A DNA stretch of 64,000 nt from Amycolatopsis albispora (GCF_003312875.1 NZ_CP015163.1:1984001-2048000); one strand, 5' to 3'; numbered from the stretch's first letter, positions 38,101 to 46,403 are shown. Notes: generated by a model from the sequence alone, not told the origin. Numbers and translations: made by a program.

Positions 38101-40300
38101 GCTGCGCCTGCTTGAGCACCTTGGGCGAGAAGGTCCCGACCTTCGGCTGGCCGTCTGGCAGGGTCTTGATGGAGCCGCCGTCCGCCAGGTATCGGGACAC
38201 CTCACCCGCCAGTGCCACCAGCGGCCCGGGTTCCCCCTGGAATTCCACGGAAGCCAGCGGACCGAGCCGCGCCGTGCACGCAGCGCACTGCGCGACGAGG
38301 GTTTGCAACGTGTCGGCCCTGGCGCGCCACTGGCCGGCTCTCCCGGAACGGACATCCCGCAGTGCGTCGTTCATCCACTGCTCTCGTCTGGCTGCGAGCC
38401 GATCCGCCTCATCGGCGAGCCGGTGCAACCGCTGCTGCAACCGCGTGCGTTCGTCCGCGGACAGCATCAGCACCGCGTCGAACGCAACGTGCGCTTTGAG
38501 CTGAGCATGCCTCTGTTCCTCGGCGGTCGAACCGCGCTCCCTCATCACCAGCAGGGCGAATTCCTCGGGTGCGGGCACCGCCTCGACCTCGAGCAGCCGC
38601 GTGCGTGCTTCGACCTCATCGGCTCGAAGCCGGTCGTCGAGCAGGTAGCCGTGCCACTCGACCGCTTCCGGGCTGGACAACGGTGCCGGGTCGTCGGCGC
38701 CGACCGCCACGTGAGCCGGCAGCCAGCGGTGGGCCTCGGATTCGGTGTCCAGCTGTCGCGCGATGGCCGCCAGCGTGCCGCGGTAGCCGCGGTGTTCGCG
38801 ATGCCGGACCTCACGTTCCCTGGCTTCGACCAGCCGGCGGAAGGAAGCCGCGCGTTCGCGCCTCAGCCGGTCGATCTCACCGAGGTGGGTACGGATGGCT
38901 TCGGCGTTCGCCTCCGGATCGTGGTCCACCGCCGCCGCCGCGATCTCCTGGACGGCGAGCTTGAGGTCAGCCATGTCTTCACGAGCCGCACCCACCACTG
39001 CGACGGACAGCGGCTTGATCGGGTCAGGCAGCTTCTCCCGGACCTCACGGAGCGCGCGATCGGTGTGCGCGGTGACCAGCACCCGCTTGCCTTGAGCGAG
39101 GAGGTGGGAGATGAGAGCCGCTGCCGTGTGCGTCTTACCGGTGCCGGGCGGGCCCTGCACCAGGGTCTGAGCTTGTGCGTCAACCCTGCGGATGATCGCC
39201 AGCTGCTTGTCGTTGACCGGCATCGGCAGGAAGGGTTCGTCGTCGACCGCGACGATCGCGCCCTCCCCGTCCGGCCCCGGAGCTGTCGGCTTCCGATCGG
39301 GATCCACCAGGGGCACCAGGCCGTCCGGCACTTCACCCGCATCGCCGAGCTGGCGGAGGATCGCATCGAAGATCTCGATCAGGCCGCTCTCCGTGCGCCG
39401 CCGAAGGATCAGAGCTGGGGCCAGCGCCGCGACGGCGTGCGGTACCGGCTTGACGAATTGGTCCTGATCTCGGTATTCGCCGTCAGCATCCAGGCTGTGC
39501 ACGAGGCGTCGTACGAGTTCGCCGACCGCGTCGCGGTCCAGCGGACTGCCTTCGAACGCCTCGACATCCGCACGGACCTCGTTGACCTTGTCGGGCGCTG
39601 TGATCAGGCTCGGGTCCACCATGTCCAATTCGAGCCGCATGGGTTCGCCAGCTCCGACCCGGTGCGCCTCGATGGCGCCCGTCCGGTCATCGAAGTGCAC
39701 GGTCGCCGGACTGGTCAGCACGTGGCGGATCACCGGTTGCTGGTCCTCCGGGAGCCAGCTCAAACAGCCGACGCCGACGACCAACTCGAGCTCTTCCGGA
39801 CTATCGGTGGCACTGATGTACGTCGAATACAGGTCGCTGTACAACTGGCGCGCGGGAGCGTCGACCAGGTCCTGGTTGGCCCACTCCTGCCACTTCGGCA
39901 ACCACAGGCGGAACTGCTCCTCGACCTCCGGCGATTCCTCGAGAGTCAAGACCCGCGACTCGGCTGCCTCCTCGTCGCCGGTCCAGCGAATCCGCTGGCG
40001 CAGTGCCGGGGGCTGGTCGGGCTGATCCCACGGCGCGGTCAGCCAACGGGCGAGTTCGGCCCCCGGCTCGGGTGGCTCAACCTTCGGCACCCTGTCGACG
40101 ACGACCAGGGGTTCATCGATCCCCGTCAGCCCCGTCTGAGCCACCCGGACCGCCGGGTGCCGTGGTAGCTCCGCGAACCAGAACACAGCACCATCACGCT
40201 GGTAGGTCTCGACCGAGCGCACCGGGGTCGCCTTGAGCCGCTGCGCACCACGGAGGAACTCGAACAACCGCCGTGCGCGGTCCACCAACGACGTACCCAT
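35192..40300 (-). CDS. Giant SF1 helicase with C-terminal Vsr/MTES_1575-like nuclease domain
   Basis: 1,702 aa from an ATG with AGGGGTGGG upstream. The protein begins MGTSLVDRARRLFEFLRGAQ. Walker A is in VQGPPGTGKTHTAAAL near residue 380, followed by TAHTDRALREVREKL; a ~650-residue helical insertion separates it from Walker B VVVDEASQAGTEAV near 1065. Then come GDDKQVSPSAVG, LTEHRRCVPEIIGFSN, and GSERDVVFLSM with YNVAVSRAKDQVWLFHS, a complete SF1 (UPF1/DNA2-like) helicase. Residues about 1390-1450 form a Vsr-like endonuclease (YRIDLVVVGGRGRLAVECDG, then DDWHG, RQRDLERCGWRFFRIPG). A further C-terminal domain (IHSAYVHCSGGRRVGSQL) resembles DUF3320-type tails. Such helicase-nuclease fusions are frequent in defence islands. 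It lies 199 nt downstream of the QueC-like gene on the same strand. Confidence 0.75.
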   Translation of the reverse strand: MGTSLVDRARRLFEFLRGAQRLKATPVRSVETYQRDGAVFWFAELPRHPAVRVAQTGLTGIDEPLVVVDRVPKVEPPEPGAELARWLTAPWDQPDQPPALRQRIRWTGDEEAAESRVLTLEESPEVEEQFRLWLPKWQEWANQDLVDAPARQLYSDLYSTYISATDSPEELELVVGVGCLSWLPEDQQPVIRHVLTSPATVHFDDRTGAIEAHRVGAGEPMRLELDMVDPSLITAPDKVNEVRADVEAFEGSPLDRDAVGELVRRLVHSLDADGEYRDQDQFVKPVPHAVAALAPALILRRRTESGLIEIFDAILRQLGDAGEVPDGLVPLVDPDRKPTAPGPDGEGAIVAVDDEPFLPMPVNDKQLAIIRRVDAQAQTLVQGPPGTGKTHTAAALISHLLAQGKRVLVTAHTDRALREVREKLPDPIKPLSVAVVGAAREDMADLKLAVQEIAAAAVDHDPEANAEAIRTHLGEIDRLRRERAASFRRLVEAREREVRHREHRGYRGTLAAIARQLDTESEAHRWLPAHVAVGADDPAPLSSPEAVEWHGYLLDDRLRADEVEARTRLLEVEAVPAPEEFALLVMRERGSTAEEQRHAQLKAHVAFDAVLMLSADERTRLQQRLHRLADEADRLAARREQWMNDALRDVRSGRAGQWRARADTLQTLVAQCAACTARLGPLASVEFQGEPGPLVALAGEVSRYLADGGSIKTLPDGQPKVGTFSPKVLKQAQPLFDGVRVDGLPPTSVDQLDAFLAWIGASKALSALDRAWPSNVAIPAEDTPQERLQWHVTELDQLRHVLALGDELGAEEERLRVLKLPAPDWNDLDGVRRYAQLTDAAGAEDARRSATAPLAALEQLIAGTAQWTDAAPCTAELLDAVKLRAHDAYASAYWRLERLWEVRRLVQRREELAGRLNAVAPELRRAVVEAGREQVWTSRLARFDEAWCWAATRTWVLHQESIDVNSVQARIRDIEENIRTHVESVAARRAWDFAAAPERLSGTARADLTQYAQLVQRAGKNTGIYRNQRRVEIRKAMDRCRPSVPVWIMPLYRIAEQLRVRPDMFDVVVVDEASQAGTEAVFLQYLAPKIVVIGDDKQVSPSAVGVDQQQLRDLARQYLADDRYRDSWHDPKRSLFDEAKMRYGNLITLTEHRRCVPEIIGFSNRIAYEPDGIRLVPVRQYGADRLEPVKAVHLPEGYERGTTNKLNPVEAEAIVDQIEKCIADPAYDGKTFGVISLLGPAQAKDIQTRLLSRIPKDEWRARDLRCGDAADFQGSERDVVFLSMVAALAPGKRLAALTQEQYVQRYNVAVSRAKDQVWLFHSVGLDDLVNQACMRFQLLDYSYGVMRRGQGTGDGAGNAVPEDQRVDPFDSLFEQRVYNRIIDRGYTVLPQYETLGYRIDLVVVGGRGRLAVECDGDDWHGPDVYERDLARQRDLERCGWRFFRIPGSAFDVDPAAALSGLWDVLQEEGIHPSGYRPLTADNAAPEVAEARPHVADEHTTVLPNLQAERQWPTGEEAQEPTEDVVSEGVLEPYASYTGTLVPVAEASRQELIDGIREIVAVEGPVLGERIHSAYVHCSGGRRVGSQLARTLNSAVTAAVRQGLLEVDNPLGQSGVRPLTYRLPDQPLVRSRQLGPRDLGDVPPRELATLIADTAEHHGWADEETLFRAVLESLGLKRLTRNVHDRLSGLVELARAHASDTNG

Positions 40301-40499
40301 CCCACCCCTGTCCGACGATCACCTGGAGATCAGCACCAGCGCTTGAAACGCCACGCCCCTCCTCCATCGTCACAGTTGACCAAACGTCACACAGAGTTAT
40401 CGAATCGTGAACTGCGTCCGCAGCACCAGAGGTCCGAAAGTAGGAGCTCGTGCCACAGGACGGATCGGTTCGCGGGCTCCGGACGTACGCGCTAGCAAG

Positions 40500-41825
40500 T
40501 CAAGCGGTACTGGGTGCTCGACCCACGAGCTTGGGCGCCCAAGTTCGCCGAAGCAGGCTGTTCTGGGGTATGACCTGATCAACCATCGCCGCCAATTCAC
40601 GTCGCCCGCGGTGCAGCATCGGCAACACCGCTGGTATGGGCGTCGAGCTGGGGAACGGCATGTCGGCGACCAGGTCCCGGAACCCGAAGTCGCTGGCCAG
40701 CCAGCGAGCCAATGCACGAAGGTGTTCCGCTGCCCTCGCTCTCATGTCGATGCCACCCAGTTCGATCCGGTAGTCGGTCCGGTCGATCCCGGCGGCCCAA
40801 GCGAGCCCCGAGCGTCGGACCAGGCACGGGAAGCAATGGCCACAGTTGGGCGGCGCTTGGGAGTAGCGCGCACTGCTGGGATCGCCACAGCTGACTGTGC
40901 GAGCGAGATCTTCCGGTGAGAGCCCTGCTTCCAGGGCCTGGCCGCACACCTCACCCTTGGTGAACGACAGCAGCGGATTGACCACCTCGACAGCGCCGCC
41001 GAGCCCGCGGATCACTCGGTTCGTCAGCTCCAGCGTCCACGGGTGGACCGAGCGGGTCGAGAGCCCAGCCAACCGATTCGGGGTCAACGGCGGGTTGATC
41101 GCGAGCTGCCCGTTCTCCGGAGCGTTGACCTGACCGACCCCGTGCGCCGATGCAGCCGCTACGGCGGTCGCCGTGTATAGCAGGCCCCGCGTGCGCGTGC
41201 TGGGTTCGAGCTCGCCACCGGGACCCGAAAGCACCCGTTGGCCGATCTGCACCAGCTTGACCGGCCGGTTCCGGACCCGATCGACGGACCGCCAGACCTC
41301 CTGCTGCCGGGCTCGCATGTTGTCGTCGTACCCCATGAGCAACAGCGTTCCCGCGTCATTTCCCTGCGCCGAAGCTTGAGCTGCATACGAGGTCGAGTCC
41401 AAGCCCCCGGAGAAGAGGGCTACCTCCGAAACGCGCTCTTCGTAGTCGAACCACTGCCGGTAGGCGGCACCTCCCACCACGCGAACCTGCCAGGTATCGC
41501 TGGTCAGCGTGGCCAACAAGGTGGCAAGGTCCTCCAGTTGCGCCGCACCCCAGCGTTCCGGCTCCGCGACTTCGACCGAGAGGTCGACCGCGCGCGACCA
41601 GCCGTCTTCAGTTCGCCGGACGTAGCGCTTGTCCACCAGATAGACGGCACGCGCCACCTGCAGGAGGTCGCGCGCCCAGGGTTCCGCGGGCCCGGCCATC
41701 GTCATTCCTTGATCAAGACGAGCCTCCCGATCATGGAAGTCAGCGTCACACAGCGGCTCGCGATCGGAATCCGTGCGATGGCGGCCACTCGCGGTGAACG
41801 CAAAGCGCCGAGCCACGGCGGTCAC
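40500..41825 (-). CDS. qatC: QatC-like protein (QueC-related PP-loop ATPase)
   Basis: 441 aa from a GTG that overlaps the stop of the QatB-like gene (GTGA); an internal ATG 40 codons in is an alternative. The PP-loop SGGLDS (139-144, in ALFSGGLDSTSYAAQ) and the zinc motif Cys313, Cys328, Cys331, Cys334 (PPNCGHCFPCLVRR) are those of QueC, the 7-cyano-7-deazaguanine synthase, but the protein is about twice as long, with extra N- and C-terminal parts, as in QatC and CBASS Cap9. No other queuosine-precursor genes are near. In type IV CBASS the QueC-like Cap9 has been reported to attach a deazaguanine to a partner's N-terminus; a comparable reaction on the QatB-like neighbour is an inference. The typical QatA ATPase and QatD nuclease genes are missing. 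Confidence 0.75.
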   Translation of the reverse strand: MTAVARRFAFTASGRHRTDSDREPLCDADFHDREARLDQGMTMAGPAEPWARDLLQVARAVYLVDKRYVRRTEDGWSRAVDLSVEVAEPERWGAAQLEDLATLLATLTSDTWQVRVVGGAAYRQWFDYEERVSEVALFSGGLDSTSYAAQASAQGNDAGTLLLMGYDDNMRARQQEVWRSVDRVRNRPVKLVQIGQRVLSGPGGELEPSTRTRGLLYTATAVAAASAHGVGQVNAPENGQLAINPPLTPNRLAGLSTRSVHPWTLELTNRVIRGLGGAVEVVNPLLSFTKGEVCGQALEAGLSPEDLARTVSCGDPSSARYSQAPPNCGHCFPCLVRRSGLAWAAGIDRTDYRIELGGIDMRARAAEHLRALARWLASDFGFRDLVADMPFPSSTPIPAVLPMLHRGRRELAAMVDQVIPQNSLLRRTWAPKLVGRAPSTA

Positions 41826-42622
41826 GTGATCCCCCCAGGAAGCCCCAGCGCCGCGGACACCGTGTCCTGCAACATGTCCCGGGCGATTTCGGTGATGGAG
41901 CGAGGATCGTCCCGTTGCTTTTCCTTCTCAGCGCACGGCATCGGCAGCACCGCGGCGACCTGGTCGGCGACCCAGTCCGCGATCTGCCCGCTCGGGTCCA
42001 CGAGCACGAGCGCAGGAACCACGAGCTTCACCTTCTCAGCTATGACCGCTCGCACGAATGCGGCCACGTAATCCGCGAAAAATAGCTGGTAGACCTCACA
42101 AAACAGGCTGTCGGCGAAGTTCCAGTCGGAAGTCTGCCGCTCAATAGCCCCTCGCGTCGCCGGATCGGCGAGAATCCTCTCGGCGCAGGCTGTGGCAGAG
42201 CGCCGTGCAAGGGCGTCGGCGATCGTCGTACCTTCACCGGCTACGACGGAAACGAACTGGTAGAGAAACCATTCTCCCGGGGTGCCTGACCAGCCCGAGC
42301 CGACTACCAGGTTCACCGGCCCGCCGCCGCTGCCGAGGCCCTCGACCGCATCGATCAGCGAGCCCCCGGCTCTCACCATTGTCGCGCGGAGGCCATAGGC
42401 ATTCGGGTCTTCACGCACCGCCGCGGCGAGTGCCTCCAAGCAACGCCGTCCTCGTTTCGCCGCCGACTCGTCCGAAATGGGATGATCCTCCGGCTGGCGC
42501 GGCCCGGGGATGTCCGCAGCTGACGCGGCCAGTCCCTGGGCTGGCCAGATCCGTGCCACGCTTCGGGACACGGTCTTCCACTCGGCCGTCTGCGGCCCGG
42601 CCCATCTGCTCGAAGTACCCAC
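41822..42622 (-). CDS. qatB: QatB-like protein with MGTS N-terminus
   Basis: 266 aa from GTG 42622 with GGGGAG 7 nt upstream. The N-terminus MGTSSRWAGPQTAEWK is the QatB-type start (Met-Gly-Thr-Ser followed by a Gly-Pro segment and a Trp). After Met removal it would expose glycine. The middle has a Gly-rich loop (GLGSGGGPVNLVVGSGWSG) and the C-terminal half is helical (IADWVADQVAAVLPMP). No enzyme motif is visible. It overlaps the QueC-like gene, so the two are made together, and in Qat systems qatB and qatC are adjacent. I infer that it is the substrate or partner of the QueC-like enzyme. Confidence 0.65.
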   Translation of the reverse strand: MGTSSRWAGPQTAEWKTVSRSVARIWPAQGLAASAADIPGPRQPEDHPISDESAAKRGRRCLEALAAAVREDPNAYGLRATMVRAGGSLIDAVEGLGSGGGPVNLVVGSGWSGTPGEWFLYQFVSVVAGEGTTIADALARRSATACAERILADPATRGAIERQTSDWNFADSLFCEVYQLFFADYVAAFVRAVIAEKVKLVVPALVLVDPSGQIADWVADQVAAVLPMPCAEKEKQRDDPRSITEIARDMLQDTVSAALGLPGGIT

Positions 42623-43001
42623 GCAAGCGCTCCCCGGTGCCGGCGACTCCTCTCACGCTACGCACAGATAGTCACAGCGCAATAGCCATAGGTGATTCCA
42701 CCTGTTCGGCCCAGCCATGTTGGCCGAGGAATCAGCTGCCATGCAGTCTCCGTCGACCTGGTTACACCCGAAAGAGATCGGGCCACCCGGTCGTGTTTGA
42801 ATGTGCCGGGATCTCAACGAACTCGACACAAAGCTCGGGAGGCACGATTCGCAAACGCGCCAACCAAGGGCAACGGCGGAGCCGGGGCGCAGGTCGTGAA
42901 GTTCCGCGGTCCGAGCCGAAGCGCGAAGCCTCCTCGTGAACCGATTCTCGACCTCGCCGCACCAGCAGAGAAGATTGCGGAACCACAAGAAACTTCGGGA
43001 A
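42623..43001. other. 379-nt divergent intergenic region between the QatB-like and DUF2075 genes
   Basis: The genes on either side read outward, so promoters for both should lie here. GC is lower than in the flanking genes. Open frames on both strands cross the region, but they lack ribosome sites and codon bias. I see no clear repeat or operator. Confidence 0.45.
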
Positions 43002-44826
43002 ATGGCACAGAACTCAGTAGCGACAAACAGGTGGCAGCCGCTTGAAGTGTACTGGCCCGCCGAAGAGTTCCTTCGGGATAAAGAGAAGCTGATCCCGGAA
43101 ATTGAGAGTTGTTACGTACAAGCGCACCCCAGGAACGCGCAGCCTTCGCCCGGGGACGTGACAACCTGGCGGGAAAGCGTCTATCGGCTGGCCTCGCTGC
43201 TGGACCACCTCCGCCTCGGCCGGATCTGGAGGTTCGTGGAGTACCACGTCGATCCGAAGATGAGCCCTATTGACGTTGTCCTCTCAGGTTTTCACCCGGA
43301 CGGCGGCTTGAGCCCTCGACAAGGTCTACTTGGACGCATACGAGAAGCACAAAAAGCACCCCGCCGTGCAGGTGCACGAGAACCTGCTCGCACTCAAGGT
43401 GCACCACAGCATGTTCGATGACCGTTATGTGAACCTTGTCGGTGCGTCATATCTGCACAACTTGAAGGAACCAGAATACCAATGGATACGGCACGTTTCA
43501 CCTCGCAACGGCATACCGACGTTCACGGTCCGCTCCCCCGGTGAGCTGGGGAAATTCCTGAGAGACAACTTCAGTGCGCAGTCGGGTGCCGACGCCGCTG
43601 AAGCACTGCTCGACCGACGTCGCTCCAACTCCTTGATCGAGCCGGAGGTGGGAGCGATCGTAGCGGGGCACACGAAGTTCAGCTTGGTGGAGAACCAGCT
43701 GACCGCCGTGACGACCGTGGCGGAGGCGCTGGACAGCTGGGCACCGGTCGGCACGAAGAAGGTCTTCGTCGTCAGCGGCCGAGCTGGGAGCGGCAAGTCA
43801 CTGATCGCATTGACACTGCTCGGACAGGCACTCAATGCCAGGCGGGAAGCCTGCTACGTATCAGGGGGGATCGCGTCACGCGAAACCTTCAAACGCGCTT
43901 CCAACGGGCGGCGGCAAGCCTTCGCCACCCTCAACAACATCGCCGACAACCGGGCGGCGAACGAGCTGGACCTGATCCTGTGCGACGAGGCGCACCGGCT
44001 GACGGAACGCCCGATGAAGGGCTCCTACTCCATGCGACCCGGCGAATCCTCGGTCTCCGTGGTCGTCACACGGGCGAAGGTGCCGGTCTTCTTCATTGAC
44101 GGTGACCAACGTCTGTTTTCGGACGAGGTCTGGTCACCGGAAGCGCTCACCAGCGAGCTCCACGACCTCGGCACGGAGGTCGTGCCGATCACCCTGGACC
44201 GGGTGCTCCGCGCCGTGGGTAGCGCGACGTACGACACGTGGGTCCAGCACCTGCTCGCAGGCGACCCACTGCCCTGGAAGCCGGATGGCGGGAACGATCC
44301 TGAGCCGTTCCAGCTCTACTACTCCGACAGCGCCGCCACCATGGAGCGCTTTCTCCGTGATAAGGAGAACGAGGGAGAAAGCGCTCGGATCAGCGCCGGG
44401 ATCTGCTGGAAGTGGGAAGATCGCAGCGGCACTGATCCGGAGGTCAACCCGGAGCCGGGTTGGGCACGCCCGTGGAACGCCGGCGACCAGCACAACACAC
44501 CCGGCGTCCCGAAGCGGCGATTCTGGGCGACCGAACCCGGTGGCTTCGGGCAGATCGGCTGCGTGCACACCGCGCAGGGCCTCGAGTACGAGTGGGGCGG
44601 TGTGATCATGGGCCCCGACCTCACCTGGGACGGCGGTAGCTGGAAGGTCCACCGCGAACACGTGCGGAGCAAGGCCAACAGGATCAATGCGGACGAAGAC
44701 CTCCGGCGCGCGATCCGAAACGCCTACGGGGTGCTCATGACTCGTTCGATCCGCGGCACGGTGCTCTACTCGGTCGATTCTGCCACGAGGAAGCTCTTCG
44801 CCGACCTAGGCGTCCACAAGTTGTGA
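43002..44826 (+). pseudogene. DUF2075 (Schlafen group 3-like) NTPase, split by a frameshift
   Basis: Two frames encode one protein. The first part (from ATG 43002, MAQNSVATNRWQPLEVYWPA) runs to about 43308 (VVLSGFHPDGGLS). The rest continues in the next frame from ALDKVYLDAYEKHKKHPAVQ to the stop at 44826. The second part has Walker A VVSGRAGSGKSLIALTLL, Walker B LILCDEAHRL, GDQRLFSDEVW, and the DUF2075 signatures GCVHTAQGLEYEWGGVIMGP and RNAYGVLMTRSIRGTVLY. Such proteins are NTPases often found in defence islands. At the break, the stretch that usually carries a beta-strand with Glu-Leu-Lys is not visible, so a small deletion may accompany the frameshift. It is the only plus-strand gene of the island. 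Confidence 0.7.
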
Positions 44827-44954
44827 ACACCCACGCGATCCGAATGCATATTCGTGTCATCAAGCCCTCTTCCCGAGATAGCTCGGTGGTGCCTGGTCAT
44901 CTTGACCAGCCAACGGACCTGCTGTTGTGAGCACGCCACCTCAGACGACTTGGT

Positions 44955-45230
44955 TCACTCGCACAGGAAGAAGTTCGGCAGGAACAGGCGTGTGGTTAGT
45001 GCGCACCTCGCCCCTCGGACACACGCGTTAACCCTACGGGGCGGGCGGATGGTCACCTCGACCATCCGCTCTTTTGCGTAGTACACCATGTCCAGGCCGA
45101 ACGCCTCGTAGAACTGTTGGAGCTTGGCCAGGTGAACGCGGTTGAGCTTCCGGCTGACCCGGCGGTACGCGCTGCCTCTGGTGCCGGGCCGAACCGATCG
45201 CCCCTCGGCCGCGTCCGATAGAGGCTCGCC
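44955..45230 (-). pseudogene. Fragment resembling the C-terminus of a serine recombinase
   Basis: The 418 nt between the DUF2075 gene and the HxlR gene have no intact gene, but a minus-strand frame encodes RVSRKLNRVHLAKLQQFYEA, FGLDMVYYAKERMVEVTIRP and VNACVRG before its stop at 44955. The Leu-rich helix followed by a beta-pair ('YEAF.L.M.Y....R.VEV.IRP') is what the far C-terminus of large serine recombinases looks like. No catalytic domain is present. If correct, it is the last trace of an integrase at the right border of the defence island. The longer frame that continues antisense to the hydrolase gene is spurious. Confidence 0.35.
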
Positions 45231-45244
45231 GCGGGCGGTGAGCG

Positions 45245-45583
45245 TCAACGGCTGTCGTACGCCGCGCGGGCGGCGTCGATGTGGGGCAGGTGCGTGATGC
45301 TCCACTCGAGCAGCGGCGCGGTGGCCTCCCGCAGGGTGCGGCCCATCGTGGTCAGCTCGTAGCTCACGTGCGGCGGCATGACGTTGCGGACCGTGCGCGT
45401 CAGGATCCCGTCGCGCTCGAGATCCCGCAGCGTCACCGTGAGCATGCGCTGCCTGATCCCGTCGATGGACCGCTTGAGCTCGGTGAAGCGCCGCGGGCCG
45501 TCCTTGAGCATGCGCACGATCAGCAGCGCCCACTTGTCCCCGACGATGCCGAGTACTTCGCGGGCCTGGCACGGGTCCTGCAT
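45245..45583 (-). CDS. HxlR-family transcriptional regulator
   Basis: 112 aa. The ATG at 45583 has AGGAGGT five nt upstream. Single-domain winged helix: CQAREVLGIVGDKWALLIVR (the HxlR 'GDKWALLI' signature), FTELKRSIDGIRQRMLTVTL as recognition helix, and RDLERDGILTRTV, then PPHVSYELTTMGRTL as the wing. A Cys near the N-terminus (MQDPCQ) is the one used by redox-sensing members, though that role is not shown here. It is divergent from an alpha/beta hydrolase gene with about 120 nt between, so it probably regulates that gene and itself. Confidence 0.92.
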   Translation of the reverse strand: MQDPCQAREVLGIVGDKWALLIVRMLKDGPRRFTELKRSIDGIRQRMLTVTLRDLERDGILTRTVRNVMPPHVSYELTTMGRTLREATAPLLEWSITHLPHIDAARAAYDSR

Positions 45584-45658
45584 GGTTACCTCCTGAGAAC
45601 CGGGGCACCCGAAAGTGCCGTATTGCCCGGTGCGCGCCGGGTGGACCACGATGTGGTC

Positions 45659-45675
45659 GGTTACCAAAGGATACC
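45659..45675. promoter_or_regulatory. Candidate HxlR operator
   Basis: GGTTACC AAA GGATACC is an imperfect inverted repeat just upstream of the hydrolase ribosome site. A second GGTTACC occurs at 45584-45590, at the HxlR ribosome site. Two copies in a divergent HxlR intergenic region suggest operators. Confidence 0.5.
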
Positions 45676-45701
45676 GAGGCACGAGGAGGAACCACCCGAC
45701 C

Positions 45702-46403
45702 ATGGCCACCTTTCTGCTGGTACACGGCGCCTGGCACAGCGGGCGGAGCTGGGACCGCGTGGTCCCGCTGCTGGAATCGGCCGGGCACCGGGTGCTCGCG
45801 CCGTCGCTGACCGGTTACGGCGACCAGGCACACCTGCTGAGCCCCGAAGTCGGGCTCGGCACCCACGTGGACGACATCGTCGGCCTGATCGAAGCTGAGC
45901 GTCTCGACGACGTCGTCCTCGTCGGGCACAGCTACGCCGGGATGGTCATCTCGGGCGTCGCCCACCGGGTTCCGGAGCGGATCGCTCACCTGGTGTTCCT
46001 GGACGCGATGGTGCCCGAAGACGGCGAAGCCGCGGTCGACGTCCATCCCGTCACCAAGCAGCTCGTCGACCTCGCCGTCGACGGCTGGCGGGTCCCGCCG
46101 ATGCCGGAACAGCCGCCCCCGCTCGGCCTGTTCGGCGTCACCGACCCCGAGGACGTCGCCTGGTTGCGCTCGATGCTGTCGGACCAGCCGGTGCGGTGCC
46201 TGCTCGAACCCGCCCGGCTGGACAACCCGGCCGCGCGCACGATCCCGCGTACGCACATCCACTGCCTCGCGGACCGGCCGGCGGGCATCACCCGGCGCCC
46301 TGTCCCGGCAGGCGAGCGGGTGCGAGAACTGCCCACCGGCCACGACTGCATGATCACCATGCCCGCCGAACTGACCGAGTTGCTGGTCGAAGCAGCCCGG
46401 TAG
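45702..46403 (+). CDS. Alpha/beta hydrolase (esterase-like)
   Basis: 233 aa with GAGGAGGA upstream of ATG 45702. N-terminal strand and oxyanion motif FLLVHGAWHSGRSWDRV, nucleophile elbow VGHSYAG with Ser77, and catalytic His in LPTGHDCMI near the C-terminus. The pattern is that of the small plant-esterase-like hydrolases of the alpha/beta fold (methylesterase/salicylate-binding type). It is cytoplasmic with no signal peptide. Paired with an HxlR regulator, it may respond to an aromatic or electrophilic compound; the substrate is unknown. Confidence 0.88.
   Translation: MATFLLVHGAWHSGRSWDRVVPLLESAGHRVLAPSLTGYGDQAHLLSPEVGLGTHVDDIVGLIEAERLDDVVLVGHSYAGMVISGVAHRVPERIAHLVFLDAMVPEDGEAAVDVHPVTKQLVDLAVDGWRVPPMPEQPPPLGLFGVTDPEDVAWLRSMLSDQPVRCLLEPARLDNPAARTIPRTHIHCLADRPAGITRRPVPAGERVRELPTGHDCMITMPAELTELLVEAAR

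Noticed and set aside
40500..42622. Complete QatABCD system
   Set aside because: No KAP-type ATPase (QatA) and no TatD-type nuclease (QatD) gene is present in the window; only the B and C components are supported.
42692..43045. 117-codon plus-strand frame before the DUF2075 gene
   Set aside because: It overlaps the real start of the DUF2075 gene in another frame, shows no domain pattern and has no ribosome site.
9186..45240. Integration of the whole island into tRNA-Leu with a duplicated 3' end
   Set aside because: I looked for the T-arm and acceptor sequence again near 45 kb and elsewhere and did not see it, so no att repeat can be claimed.
44955..46343. 462-codon minus-strand frame
   Set aside because: Most of it is antisense to the alpha/beta hydrolase and HxlR region; only its last ~90 codons look like protein and are listed as a recombinase remnant.
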